Shown: positions 24,929-34,343, counted from the first letter of the stretch. The stretch is DNA of 64,000 bases from Rubrolithibacter danxiaensis (GCF_047272945.1 NZ_JBKOPS010000003.1:310001-374000), one strand, 5' to 3'. The notes: a model not told the origin generated them from the letters alone. Translations and numbers: made by a program.

Positions 24929-26982
24929 AGCGCCGGACTAAAATATTTAATAATAAAAAAAGTTAAAACTACTAAAAGCATTGTAATCAAATAATGCTGC
25001 AGGCTGCCTGTCTGGAAATGGCGGGTAAAAGTTCCTACACGCTTTGCCAGAGACCCCGAACCATTTACTGCTCCATCCACTATATAACAATCTATCCAGG
25101 CAGCAATAGCAGAAAAAGTCCTCCCGATTTTTCCAATCAAATCTACAATCCCATCCACAATAATCCGATCGAATTTATAACACAATCGCGAAAGCAATAA
25201 TACACCCGACACGAAAACCGTATTATATAATTCATTAATGTACCATTGATTTTTCAGAAAGCCTTTCAGAGATGAATCAGCAGTCAATGCCAGTTTTCCA
25301 CGTTTTACATATAAAATGTAGGTAGAATAAATTACAATAATACTTAACAGGTTTACAAAAGCCGGAATAATAGTGTGGAATATATTTACCCTTTCCATAC
25401 TTTCCAATACCGGTAAGCCCTTTAACAGCCATGAATCTTCAAATAATAAAGGATTAAAAGCAAAAAGCGGATAAAGACAGCAAACAGCTAAAATAATAAG
25501 AGGGATAATCATTTGTTTTGGCGACTCGTGCACTGTTGAGTTTAGATTAAAGCGCTCATTGAAACGAAAATTCCCGAAAAAGACCTTAAAAATTAAACGG
25601 GAAATATAAAAAGCAGTAAGCCATGACGTAAACAGTGCCAGATACGGGATGATCTTAAAAACACCCGATTGAGGAACAGACCATTCAAAAGACTGAATAA
25701 GAATAGCATCTTTAGACAAGTATCCGGATGTAAGAGGCAAACCTGCAAGAGCCAGCGAAGCAATAAGCATGGTAACAAAAGTTACCGGCATTTGCTTTCT
25801 TAAGCCACCCATATTCCTGATATCCTGGTGATCAAAATCAAGGCGAGTGCTTTCTTTTACATGCTGCATCTCGTGAATTACAGATCCTGCTGCAAGAAAT
25901 AAAAGACATTTAAAAAAAGCATGAGTAGTTAAATGAAAAATACCGGCACCATAAGCACCTATACCCATGGCCAGCATCATGAAGCCTAACTGCGAAATGG
26001 TTGAAAATGCAAGGATCTTTTTTATATCATTTTGAACCAGGGCAATAGTAGCCGCCATAAAAGCTGTAAAGCAGCCTATAACAGTTATTACCTTTAATAT
26101 TACAGGATCGAATACCGGATAAATACGTGCTACTAAAAAAACGCCCGCAGCAACCATCGTAGCGGCATGAATGAGAGAAGAAACAGCTGTGGGACCTTCC
26201 ATTGCATCCGGCAGCCAGGTGTGAAGAGGAAACTGAGCAGACTTAGCAACTGCACCAAAAAACAAAGCACCACCGGCAGCAGTTACCCAGATTTCCGGCA
26301 TTGAATTGACAGTACTTGACCAGATTCCATTTGCTACAACCGCCTGCTTAACAAGCCCTGTATCTGAAAATAATTCCCTGATATCAAGTGTATGGAATTG
26401 TGAAAGCAGGATCATAATTCCAATAAGGAAGCCTAAATCACCAATTCTGTTAACAATAAACGCTTTCTTATTAGCCTGAACGGCAGTTTCTTTAGTAAAC
26501 CAAAATCCGATAAGAAGATAAGACGAAAATCCGACGAGCTCCCAGAACATATAAACAAGCAACAGATTGCTTGTTATTACCAGGGCCATCATTGAAAAAC
26601 AGAACAAACCCAGGTAAGCCCAGTAACGATGAAGATAGGGATCGTTCTTCATGTACTGAAGAGAGTAAATATGAACTAATAAAGCAATACCGGGAATAAG
26701 TATCAGCATCAGGGCAGAAAGGTTATTCAAATAGATACCTGCTGTTATCTTAACCTGACCGATTGTAACCCAATCTATATTTTGATGTACACTTTCCTTG
26801 TTCCAGATATTAAAAAATATTAAAGACGCAAGGATAAAACTAATAGAGATGGACAGGATAGCTAAAAAAGCTCCTTTTCCCGGCCTGGAAAAGAATAATA
26901 TCAGCAGAAAGGAAAGGAGTGGCAAAACTGCTGCAATCAGTGCAAGTATGCTCAATTCATTTTGAGTAAATAGTTCTTCCAA
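24925..26982 (-). CDS. nuoL: NADH-quinone oxidoreductase subunit L
   Basis: A 685-aa proton-pumping subunit with the lateral C-terminal helix that lies along the membrane arm. Typical blocks are FWELVGFSSYLLIGFWF, FPLHTWLPDAMEGPTAVSSLIHAATMV and KKILAFSTISQLGFMM. It is about 70 aa longer than E. coli NuoL, mainly at the C-terminal end. The only possible start is TTG at 26982, because the frame has a stop 16 bases upstream and no ATG near the N-terminus. This start lies 2 bases after the nuoK stop, so coupling by re-initiation is likely. Confidence 0.95.
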   Translation of the reverse strand: MEELFTQNELSILALIAAVLPLLSFLLILFFSRPGKGAFLAILSISISFILASLIFFNIWNKESVHQNIDWVTIGQVKITAGIYLNNLSALMLILIPGIALLVHIYSLQYMKNDPYLHRYWAYLGLFCFSMMALVITSNLLLVYMFWELVGFSSYLLIGFWFTKETAVQANKKAFIVNRIGDLGFLIGIMILLSQFHTLDIRELFSDTGLVKQAVVANGIWSSTVNSMPEIWVTAAGGALFFGAVAKSAQFPLHTWLPDAMEGPTAVSSLIHAATMVAAGVFLVARIYPVFDPVILKVITVIGCFTAFMAATIALVQNDIKKILAFSTISQLGFMMLAMGIGAYGAGIFHLTTHAFFKCLLFLAAGSVIHEMQHVKESTRLDFDHQDIRNMGGLRKQMPVTFVTMLIASLALAGLPLTSGYLSKDAILIQSFEWSVPQSGVFKIIPYLALFTSWLTAFYISRLIFKVFFGNFRFNERFNLNSTVHESPKQMIIPLIILAVCCLYPLFAFNPLLFEDSWLLKGLPVLESMERVNIFHTIIPAFVNLLSIIVIYSTYILYVKRGKLALTADSSLKGFLKNQWYINELYNTVFVSGVLLLSRLCYKFDRIIVDGIVDLIGKIGRTFSAIAAWIDCYIVDGAVNGSGSLAKRVGTFTRHFQTGSLQHYLITMLLVVLTFFIIKYFSPAL

Positions 26983-26984
26983 GT

Positions 26985-27290
26985 CTAATCTCTTAAATTA
27001 TCAATTTTAGTAGGATCAATCGTTTTATACTGTTTATATACATTTAAAATAATTGCCAAAGCTACAGCGACACCCGCAGCAGCAAGCACAATAGCAAATA
27101 ATGCAAATATTTGTCCGCCTGTATTTGTTTTATCATACCTGCTAAATGCAACCAGATTTAATACAGCCGCGTTTATAATAAATTCTATCCCGATAAGAAT
27201 ATACAAAGCATTTCTTTTTGTAAGTACAGCATAAATCCCGATACAAAACAGAGCAGCGCTTATAAACATGAAATGCGACAATGATATCAT
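26985..27290 (-). CDS. nuoK: NADH-quinone oxidoreductase subunit K
   Basis: A 101-aa subunit with three helices. It has IGIYAVLTKRNALYILIGIEF, with the conserved membrane Glu of the E-channel (GIE), and NAAVLNLVAF; a second Glu is not clear at its usual place. It overlaps nuoJ by 4 bases (27287-27290). Length and helix count are those of the family. Confidence 0.95.
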   Translation of the reverse strand: MISLSHFMFISAALFCIGIYAVLTKRNALYILIGIEFIINAAVLNLVAFSRYDKTNTGGQIFALFAIVLAAAGVAVALAIILNVYKQYKTIDPTKIDNLRD

Positions 27291-27838
27291 AATCTGTGTT
27301 CCTTTCTGGCAATATGTGCAGCTCCTATTAAGGCCATTAACAAGAGAACCGATACAATCTCAAAAGGTAAAAGATATTTTGTCATCAGGTTGATACCTAA
27401 TTGATGCACGGTATTATCGGTAGGCTTAAGGATATTGTTTTCAGAAGCGGCATTTATCCAGCTTAAGCCAGAAATATCAGCATCAATAATAACCCGGACT
27501 AATATCAGCAGAAAAAGCAATGCTACTAGTATCCCGGGCATATGGCGCAACCGCACAGCTTTTACTTTAAGCAGTTGCAGATCATTTAACAATTCTTTAT
27601 TCGATAACAAAAAAGCAAAAAGCATGAGTACAAGTACTCCGCCAACGTATATTACAACTTGTGTAATTGCTACAAAATCGGCCAGGGCGAATACATATAA
27701 GCCTGCCAGTGAAAACAAAGTAACAAAAAAAAGAAAGATAGAACGCACCAGGTTATTACTGCTTACCACCATCAGTGCAGAACTAATAGCAAGAATGCCT
27801 AAAACATAAAAAGATAGCGACTCTAAAGGAATGTTCAT
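27287..27838 (-). CDS. nuoJ: NADH-quinone oxidoreductase subunit J
   Basis: A 183-aa membrane subunit with five helices and the typical AITQVVIYVGGVLVLMLFA, including the pi-bulge helix involved in coupling electron transfer to proton pumping. It overlaps nuoI by four bases (27835-27838) and nuoK by four bases. The tightly nested arrangement J-K-L-M-N fits a single transcript from the promoter before nuoH. Confidence 0.95.
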   Translation of the reverse strand: MNIPLESLSFYVLGILAISSALMVVSSNNLVRSIFLFFVTLFSLAGLYVFALADFVAITQVVIYVGGVLVLMLFAFLLSNKELLNDLQLLKVKAVRLRHMPGILVALLFLLILVRVIIDADISGLSWINAASENNILKPTDNTVHQLGINLMTKYLLPFEIVSVLLLMALIGAAHIARKEHRL

Positions 27839-28437
27839 TCGTCTTTTTTTGTTTGTTGCGAAGATTTCAATGCCGCTTCTTTAGCTGCCTTACGCTCTTC
27901 CATTTGTTTCTCAAGTGCCCTTCTTTTCTCTTCTGCTTCTTCAGGGCTCATATCAGAAAACTGGTAAATCAAATCACGTACGTTTGCAACGCTTCGGTCG
28001 TAAGTATTGGTCATGGTAATGCACTCTGTAGGACATACTACGGTACAGAGCCCGCAGTAAAGGCATTTGGCCATATCAATATCAAACTTTGCGGCATACA
28101 GACGTTTAGTAGTACCATCCGAAGTCTGTCCTATTGCTTCTGTTGCTTTTATGCTTTCAATTTCTATACAATCTACAGGACAAATCTTCGCACAGAGATC
28201 GCACACAATACAATCGTCGATTTCCACATCCAACTGGTACCTTCCAACTTCCGGGACGGGTATTTTTTGAGCGGGATATTGAACTGTAACAATCCCCTCC
28301 TGCTGAGCAAAATAATTATCGCTTTGTATTCCTTTAATTTCGCGGCTTTTTCTTGCAGAAAAAAGGTGCTTCATGGTAAGCATTAACCCTTTCCATGCAG
28401 TTACAAATCCAGAAAAACTTTTCCCAAGAATTCCCAT
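27835..28437 (-). CDS. nuoI: NADH-quinone oxidoreductase subunit I (2x[4Fe-4S] ferredoxin)
   Basis: A 200-aa peripheral-arm subunit at the membrane junction. It has two 4Fe-4S motifs, CIVCDLCAKICPVDCIEIES and CLYCGLCTVVCPTECITM, which hold clusters N6a and N6b and pass electrons towards quinone. A charged K/E-rich C-terminal tail of about 30 residues extends it beyond the usual length. It lies 6 bases after nuoH. It is the only peripheral-arm subunit in this run. Confidence 0.95.
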   Translation of the reverse strand: MGILGKSFSGFVTAWKGLMLTMKHLFSARKSREIKGIQSDNYFAQQEGIVTVQYPAQKIPVPEVGRYQLDVEIDDCIVCDLCAKICPVDCIEIESIKATEAIGQTSDGTTKRLYAAKFDIDMAKCLYCGLCTVVCPTECITMTNTYDRSVANVRDLIYQFSDMSPEEAEEKRRALEKQMEERKAAKEAALKSSQQTKKDE

Positions 28438-28443
28438 AGCTAA

Positions 28444-29514
28444 TTACATCACCATTAATCTCCAGATGCCTGATATAAGCATGCATCCGAAAGCAAGCGG
28501 AGTTAATACTTTCCAGCTAAAATTCATCAACTGATCTACCCTGAATCGCGGCAATGTCCACCTGATCCAGATCTGAACACCTACCACCATCAAAGCTTTT
28601 AACATTCCCCAGAAAATGCCCCAACCTATTCCGGTTGTCCAATCGGCCAGCTTAAGCGAGCCAATGTTCGGCAAGGGTGTATTCCAGCCCCCAAGAAACA
28701 GCACTACGCCGATCATGCCAACTAAAAACATCATTGAATATTCGGCAAGAAAAACAAAAGCGAAGCGAAGGCCTGAATATTCGACATGAAAACCCGCTAC
28801 CAATTCAGATTCTGCTTCAGGAATATCAAACGGAGCCCGGTTACATTCAGCAAGCGATGCAATAAAATAAATTATATATGCTATTATTAAATGCGGGGCC
28901 TGAAAAACATTCCAGGCAAGAAATCCGCCAACCTTTGATACATCCCAGATTCCGATAAATTTTATTCTTTCCGCAGATAAAATTCCCTGACTTATTGTTA
29001 TCTCCTGCAGATTCAATGACTGTGAGATCATGATGGCAGAAATAATTGCAATTCCGGCAGGAATCTCATACGAAACGATCTGGGCAATGGATCGCATTGA
29101 CCCTAAAAGCGCATATTTATTATTTGAACCCCACCCAGCCATTAAAATACCTACAGTTTCTACAGATATAATAGCAAAAATGTAAAAGATCCCAAGATTT
29201 AATGAGGACGCCGCTACACCCGGCGCCCATGGCAAAGCTGCAAAACCGAGGTAAACTGAGGCGTAAATAATAACAGGCGCAAAACCAAATAAAATCTTAT
29301 CAGAAACTGAAGGAACAATGAATTCCTTTTGAAGTAATTTTAAAATATCTGCAAAAGCCTGTAAGGTTCCAAACTTTCCGGTTTCCATAGGCCCAAGCCG
29401 ATCTTGTATAAAAGCAGATATCTTTCTCTCTGCATATACCGCAAACAAGGCGAAAATAGCAGTGAAAGAAAATAAAACTGCTGCAACAAGTATATATAGC
29501 AGATAGAAATTCAA
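28444..29514 (-). CDS. nuoH: NADH-quinone oxidoreductase subunit H
   Basis: A 356-aa membrane subunit forming the quinone entry channel, with about eight or nine helices. Conserved blocks are VYAERKISAFIQDRLGPM, CNRAPFDIPEAESELVAGF and the C-terminal RWTLPRFRVDQLM. No in-frame ATG exists: an ATG at 29519 is followed by AAT-TGA, and the frame is closed at 29536. The start must be TTG 29514, which has AAGGA 7 bases upstream, ideal spacing. It is the first gene of the transcript and has its own promoter at 29531-29563. nuoA-G are not beside it. Confidence 0.94.
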   Translation of the reverse strand: MNFYLLYILVAAVLFSFTAIFALFAVYAERKISAFIQDRLGPMETGKFGTLQAFADILKLLQKEFIVPSVSDKILFGFAPVIIYASVYLGFAALPWAPGVAASSLNLGIFYIFAIISVETVGILMAGWGSNNKYALLGSMRSIAQIVSYEIPAGIAIISAIMISQSLNLQEITISQGILSAERIKFIGIWDVSKVGGFLAWNVFQAPHLIIAYIIYFIASLAECNRAPFDIPEAESELVAGFHVEYSGLRFAFVFLAEYSMMFLVGMIGVVLFLGGWNTPLPNIGSLKLADWTTGIGWGIFWGMLKALMVVGVQIWIRWTLPRFRVDQLMNFSWKVLTPLAFGCMLISGIWRLMVM

Positions 29515-29530
29515 TTCATAATCCTTTTTG

Positions 29531-29563
29531 CAAACTTACATAATAGTCTGCGTTTTATTGCAA
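29531..29563 (-). promoter_or_regulatory. Predicted promoter of the nuoHIJKLMN operon
   Basis: On the minus strand TTG (29561-29563) is followed after 22 bases by TAAGTTTG (29531-29538). Both boxes fit the Bacteroidota TTG-N17-23-TAnnTTTG consensus. The start of transcription would lie about 10 bases before the TTG start codon. This is one of the two best full promoters in the window. Confidence 0.7.
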
Positions 29564-29621
29564 TATTATACGCAAAAGCGTCGCTATTGTATCATTTTAT
29601 TCAAATTAAATACAAAACTTT

Positions 29622-29652
29622 ATAAATAAAAAAAGCGGCCCAAAGCCGCTTT
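29622..29652 (-). terminator. Rho-independent terminator after the Skp-like genes
   Basis: On the minus strand AAAGCGGC and GCCGCTTT form a perfect 8-bp stem with a 5-base loop, followed by a T-rich run (TTTTATTTAT). It ends the bamA-ompH transcript 20 bases after the stop and separates it from nuoH. Confidence 0.9.
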
Positions 29653-29671
29653 CATATATCCTTAAACCTGT

Positions 29672-30247
29672 TTACTTTTTAGACGCTGCCGGAGCTGCTG
29701 AAGTTGTATTAGTTGCAGGAATCCCTAATTTAGCTTTCACAGCAGCTAAAAGATCATCTCCGCCTTCAAAATAAACTACGCCTGGCTGCGAAACGTCAAA
29801 AACATAGGCATATCCTTTTTCTTTTGCTACTGCTTTAACCGCGGTTTCTGCTTTGGTAAACACCGGCTGGTATAAAGTGGTACGCTTAGCCTGTAATTCT
29901 TCCTGAGCTTTTTGCTGAGTTTCGTCTATTCTTTTTTCCATATCCTGGATCTCGGTTTGCAATGTCTGCAACTCTTTTCCAAGCACTTCTTTATTGGCCT
30001 CACTTAATGTTTTGTATTTATCATTAAATGCGGCTATTTTTTTCTGGCGTTCAGCATCCATCTGCTCCAACTGAGTTTGCTTTTGTTTCTGAAAAGTCTG
30101 AAAATTTGCATCAGCTGATTTCATTTCAGGCATAGCCTGCAATAATTCTGCTGAATTAATGTGCGCCAACTTTTGCTGAGCATTTACAGTATTCCCTGCT
30201 AAAAACAATCCTGCCGCTACTACTGCTACTTTAACTAAATTTTTCAT
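29672..30247 (-). CDS. OmpH/Skp-family periplasmic chaperone (second copy)
   Basis: A 191-aa exported protein with a signal peptide ending near NTVNAQQ. The mature part has the Skp layout: a short beta segment (KLAHINSAELLQAMPEMK), a long alpha-helical coiled-coil arm rich in K, Q and E, and a closing beta segment VFDVSQPGVVYF. The C-terminal extension is alanine- and serine-rich. Skp holds unfolded outer-membrane proteins on their way to BamA. It lies 145 bases downstream of a related copy; the two differ considerably, so the duplication is old. Confidence 0.88.
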   Translation of the reverse strand: MKNLVKVAVVAAGLFLAGNTVNAQQKLAHINSAELLQAMPEMKSADANFQTFQKQKQTQLEQMDAERQKKIAAFNDKYKTLSEANKEVLGKELQTLQTEIQDMEKRIDETQQKAQEELQAKRTTLYQPVFTKAETAVKAVAKEKGYAYVFDVSQPGVVYFEGGDDLLAAVKAKLGIPATNTTSAAPAASKK

Positions 30248-30392
30248 TTTTAATAATCGTGTTTTTTTAACTGTAATAAAGTTACCATGAATGCTGATTT
30301 GTCTTATTTTTTAAAAAATCAGGGCTCATGATGATTCCTCTTTTCCTTAATTCAATTGTATATTTTGCAAATTTAAATTTACTACTTTTTTC

Positions 30393-30926
30393 TTATTCGG
30401 CAAAAGTTCCGGGTTTATAACCTAAACGAACAATTACGTCATTGCTTTTATCCAGACGTGAACTTGCATACAACAGTAAGGCCGACTGATTGCTTTTGTC
30501 CATGATCACATCCAATTGCTGTCCTTCTGCAACTGCCTGCACTGCTTTAGCTACCCGCTCCTGTATAGGTTGAATCAACCGAACTCTCTCTTTATACAAA
30601 TCGCCTTCAAAACCAAATTTAATGCGTTGAAATTCTTTAGCAGCCTTTTCCTTTTCTACTATTTCATTCTCTCTTTTCTTTCGTAATTCAGGTGTAAGTA
30701 AAACCTGATCTGCCTGGTAAGCTTTGTATAATTTTTCTATCTCCGCAAACCGCGTATCAACTTCTTTCTGCCATTGCTGTGAAAGCGCATCAAGCTGTTT
30801 CTGGGCCGAAGAGTATTCGGGAATATGTTTTAGGATATATTCTGTATCCACATAAGCAAACCGCTGCGCAAAAGAGGCAACCGTTGCAAAAAGTATAAAT
30901 GCGAAAGTTAATACTGCTTTTTTCAT
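30393..30926 (-). CDS. OmpH/Skp-family periplasmic chaperone (first copy)
   Basis: A 177-aa exported protein with a signal peptide (VASFAQ). RFAYVDTEYILKHIPEYSSA matches the Skp N-terminal beta strand and tip helix. A long coiled-coil arm follows, and DVIMDKSNQSALLLYASSRLD is the closing beta segment. It lies only 7 bases after bamA, the usual arrangement for this chaperone and the outer-membrane insertase it serves. It and the second copy probably have overlapping clients. Confidence 0.9.
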   Translation of the reverse strand: MKKAVLTFAFILFATVASFAQRFAYVDTEYILKHIPEYSSAQKQLDALSQQWQKEVDTRFAEIEKLYKAYQADQVLLTPELRKKRENEIVEKEKAAKEFQRIKFGFEGDLYKERVRLIQPIQERVAKAVQAVAEGQQLDVIMDKSNQSALLLYASSRLDKSNDVIVRLGYKPGTFAE

Positions 30927-30933
30927 GTTCTTC

Positions 30934-33483
30934 TTAATTAAATCCGCCCATCTGTTGTGCTATACTGAAATGAAACTGGCCTTTGTTTGCATCGGGCAAT
31001 CCGGGAATTCTGTCGAATCCATAACCATAATCAATACCCAGCAATCCAAATATAGGTAAGAAAACTCTCGCTCCCACACCAACTGACCGCCTTACATTAA
31101 AAGGATTAAAATCTTTGAAGGTGTTCCATGTGTTACCTCCTTCGGCAAATGCTAAAAGGTAAATCTTAGCTTGTTGGGTATCTGCTACCGGATGGCGCAA
31201 TTCTAAAATATATTTACTGTAAATCGGACTTCCCGATTCTCTGGCAATATCAGGATCGGAACCTATTGGTATTACCGAACCGTTTTCATATCCTCTTAAC
31301 GCTATGATTTCCGAGCTTTTAAGATAATCGAATCCCTGCATTCCGTCACCTCCAAGTTTAAACCGTTCAAACACAGGTTCGGCAGCAGCCGTATTGTACC
31401 TTCCCAAAAATCCGAACTGCGACTGGGCTTTTAATACTAATTTCCCGTAAATACGCTGATACCATTGAGCATCAAATTTCATTTTATAATACTCGGTAAA
31501 TTTATACCGGTCCTTATCTGATGCTGTACGGTAATTGATATTGTTAAACAACGAATACGGAGGAGTAGCCTGTATAGTTAACCGCAGATTTGAACCGCTG
31601 GTTGGAAATATCGGCTGATCCAGTGAATTTCTTGAAATCTCCTGGGTTAAGTTGAAGTTATATGAACTTCCGTTCCTGAAATTTACTAAATAGGGGTAAT
31701 TCTTTAATCGGTATTCCTGTATGTTTATAGAGTGGCTTATCTGGAAATAATCATCTGGCCATTTTAAGCGCTGCCCTAAACTAACTGTAACACCGTTCAG
31801 CCTGATCCGGTACAAATTCTCCTCCGGCATGTTATTATAAAAATCGTTGGATTGCAGCGAAGTAAATACACTTACTCCGAAATAAACCGGTTTTTTACCG
31901 CCAAGCCATGGTTCTGAAAAAGAGAAACTGTATGATTGATACGCTCTACCGTTTGTTTGCCCACGAATACTCAGCTTTTGGCCATCGCCTTTTGGAAGCG
32001 GTTTCCATTCTTTAAAATTGAACAGGTTACGGGCAGAAAAGTTGTTAAACGTTAAACCCAGCGTACCAATAATTCTTCCTCCGCCAAAACCACCTGATAA
32101 TTCTATCTGATCTGAAGGTTTTTCTGCTACCGTATATTCAATATCAACAGTTCCGTCAGAAGGGTTAGGAATTGGTTTAACATCCGTTTTTGCCTCGTCA
32201 AAGTTGCCTAATGTAGCAATCTCACGGGTGGTACGAACTACAGCTTCTTTCGAAAATTTCTGTCCGGGCTTGGTACGGATCTCTCTTCTTACAACTTTAT
32301 CATTTGTAATATCGTTACCCTTTAAAATTATTTTATTTACCGTGTACTGAGGACCCTCATACATACGAAGTTCTAAGTCAATCGTATCGCCGTAAACTTT
32401 TGTCTGTACGGGGTTTACGTTAAATGTAAGATACCCATCGTTTAAATAAAGTGATGAAACATCATCGCCACTCGGCGACCCCCGTAGTTTTTTTTCAAGC
32501 TTCTCTTCACTGAAAACATCCCCCTTCTGAATTCCAAGGATAGTTTCCAGAACTTTGGTAGGATATTTTGCATTACCGGCCCATTCAATATTACCGAAAT
32601 AATACTTCGGACCTTCGTGCAGCTTAATTTTTATATCTACCGTTTTTTTATTGTGAGGAATTATTGTATCACTTAGAATTTCGGCGTCGCGATACCCTTT
32701 GGCCTGCATTTTAGTTATCAACCGCTCTTTATCTTCTTCGTATTTCTCACGTAAAAACTTAGGAGTTCCGAAAATCTTATAAAATTCTTTCTGCTTGGTT
32801 TTCTTAAAGAACTTACGAAGCTTTCTATCGCTGAAGTTTTTATTTCCTTCAAAAGCAATGCTGTTTACCCGTACTTTTGAATGTTTATCAACGGTAACTT
32901 CAAGTACCACGCTATTAGGTTCAGATTCGTCTTTACGCTGTTTGATTTCAACATCCGTAAAGAGGAAGCCTTTCTCTGTAAAAAACTTTTTAATAGTATT
33001 CGTAGTAGTGTTGATCAGGTTTTCATTAACGATTTTGCCTGTTTTATCGCTTAATTTCTTTTGGACTTCTTCCTTTTCGCTTTTCTTGAGGCCTTTCAGT
33101 TCAATACGTGTTAACCGCGGCCTTTCCACTACATTAATATTGAAGAAAATAGAGTCGCCTCTGATCTCTTTAATGTTTAGCTGAACGTCATCAAATAAAC
33201 CCTGCGACCATAAATTTTTAATTGCGTTAGATGTAGCATCTCCGGGAACAATAATTTTATCGCCTTTATTTAATTTGGAAATTTGAACAAGGATAGCAGT
33301 ATCCAGGTATTGCACCCCACTGATACTTGTACCGCCGATGGTAAATTCTTTCGGATTCAGGTAACTTAAGGTATCGGCGGCAGATGTTGTACGCAGCGAG
33401 TTGCCCGACTGCGGAAGCCTGATCTGCGCCATTCCAACTGTACCTATAACCAGGAAATATAAAGTAATTAAAAACTTATTCAT
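30934..33483 (-). CDS. bamA: Outer-membrane protein assembly factor BamA
   Basis: An 849-aa outer-membrane insertase. A signal peptide (residues 1-19) is followed by tandem POTRA domains over about residues 45-440, with typical GNKNFSDRKLRKFF and IEWAGNAKYPTKVLE turns. The C-terminal 16-strand barrel begins near FGGGRIIGTLGL and closes with the VGVGARVFLPIFGLLGIDYG and FHFSIAQQMG strands. The final residues (GGFN) end without a terminal aromatic. It sits between uppS and two Skp genes, which is the common Bacteroidota order. BamA is essential. Confidence 0.96.
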   Translation of the reverse strand: MNKFLITLYFLVIGTVGMAQIRLPQSGNSLRTTSAADTLSYLNPKEFTIGGTSISGVQYLDTAILVQISKLNKGDKIIVPGDATSNAIKNLWSQGLFDDVQLNIKEIRGDSIFFNINVVERPRLTRIELKGLKKSEKEEVQKKLSDKTGKIVNENLINTTTNTIKKFFTEKGFLFTDVEIKQRKDESEPNSVVLEVTVDKHSKVRVNSIAFEGNKNFSDRKLRKFFKKTKQKEFYKIFGTPKFLREKYEEDKERLITKMQAKGYRDAEILSDTIIPHNKKTVDIKIKLHEGPKYYFGNIEWAGNAKYPTKVLETILGIQKGDVFSEEKLEKKLRGSPSGDDVSSLYLNDGYLTFNVNPVQTKVYGDTIDLELRMYEGPQYTVNKIILKGNDITNDKVVRREIRTKPGQKFSKEAVVRTTREIATLGNFDEAKTDVKPIPNPSDGTVDIEYTVAEKPSDQIELSGGFGGGRIIGTLGLTFNNFSARNLFNFKEWKPLPKGDGQKLSIRGQTNGRAYQSYSFSFSEPWLGGKKPVYFGVSVFTSLQSNDFYNNMPEENLYRIRLNGVTVSLGQRLKWPDDYFQISHSINIQEYRLKNYPYLVNFRNGSSYNFNLTQEISRNSLDQPIFPTSGSNLRLTIQATPPYSLFNNINYRTASDKDRYKFTEYYKMKFDAQWYQRIYGKLVLKAQSQFGFLGRYNTAAAEPVFERFKLGGDGMQGFDYLKSSEIIALRGYENGSVIPIGSDPDIARESGSPIYSKYILELRHPVADTQQAKIYLLAFAEGGNTWNTFKDFNPFNVRRSVGVGARVFLPIFGLLGIDYGYGFDRIPGLPDANKGQFHFSIAQQMGGFN

Positions 33484-33543
33484 TTATAAAATTTACGCTG
33501 CTAAATTAACTGTATCAGTTGTTAAAATTTGTTAAAAGTAAAA

Positions 33544-34284
33544 TTAGTTCAATTGTTCGCTGATTAAGCCAAAACGGCGCTCTCTGCCCTGAAAATCAAT
33601 TACGGCCTTAAATAAATCTTCCCGGCGGAAATCAGGCCACAATTTTTGTGTAAAGTACAGTTCAGCATAAGCAAGCTGCCATAAAAGGTAGTTACTGATC
33701 CTGAACTCTCCGCTGGTACGAATCATTAACTCCGGATCAGGAATATTTGCGGTAGTAAGATAAGATGAAAATAATTTCTCTGTTATATCCTCAGCATTCA
33801 CTTTCCCTTCCTTCACTTCGGCAGCAAGTTTTTTTGCAGCTTCTGTAATTTCCCATCTTGAACTATAACTTAAGGCTAACGTAAGGGTACAGCGTTTATT
33901 ATTGGCAGTTTTGTTAATAGCCTCCTGCAATTGCCTGGCGCATTTTGAAGGTAGCTGTTTTAAGTCGCCGATCGCATTTAAACGGACTTCGTTCTCCATC
34001 AAGGTCTTTGTTTCCTTATTTATTGTAGATACAAGCAATTCCATTAAAGCAGTAACTTCCAGTTTAGGCCGATTCCAGTTTTCGGTAGAAAAGGCATATA
34101 ATGTGAGGTAAGGGATCCCTATTTCTACAGCACCTTCTACCGTATCGCGGACTGCAGCAACCCCGTTCTGATGCCCAAAAACACGAAGTTTACCCTTCTC
34201 TTTTGCCCACCGGCCATTGCCATCCATAATTACAGCTACGTGCTGTGGCAACCTTTTTGTATCAATTTGCTCCTTTAAACTCAT
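33544..34284 (-). CDS. uppS: Undecaprenyl diphosphate synthase (isoprenyl transferase)
   Basis: A 246-aa cis-prenyltransferase making the C55 lipid carrier for peptidoglycan and polysaccharide synthesis. It has HVAVIMDGNGRWAKEKG (catalytic Asp and substrate-binding Arg), AFSTENWNRP, and LMIRTSGEFRISNYLLWQ with YTQKLWPDF-like FTQKLWPDF. All are standard. It opens the uppS-bamA-ompH-ompH run, 60 bases from bamA. A -7 box (34359-34366) and a palindrome lie in its 5' region. Confidence 0.96.
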   Translation of the reverse strand: MSLKEQIDTKRLPQHVAVIMDGNGRWAKEKGKLRVFGHQNGVAAVRDTVEGAVEIGIPYLTLYAFSTENWNRPKLEVTALMELLVSTINKETKTLMENEVRLNAIGDLKQLPSKCARQLQEAINKTANNKRCTLTLALSYSSRWEITEAAKKLAAEVKEGKVNAEDITEKLFSSYLTTANIPDPELMIRTSGEFRISNYLLWQLAYAELYFTQKLWPDFRREDLFKAVIDFQGRERRFGLISEQLN

Positions 34285-34343
34285 CTGATAGTATATTCCT
34301 TATTCAAGGAGAGATCAAAAATGTAAGACTACTGGCATATCTC

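Noticed and set aside
27853..28386. 177-codon plus-strand frame over nuoI
   Set aside because: It lies antisense to a clear 2x[4Fe-4S] gene and is rich in Cys/Phe/Ser because it reads conserved codons backwards.
32795..33184. 129-codon plus-strand frame inside bamA
   Set aside because: Antisense to the POTRA region of a conserved gene; no signal or domain.
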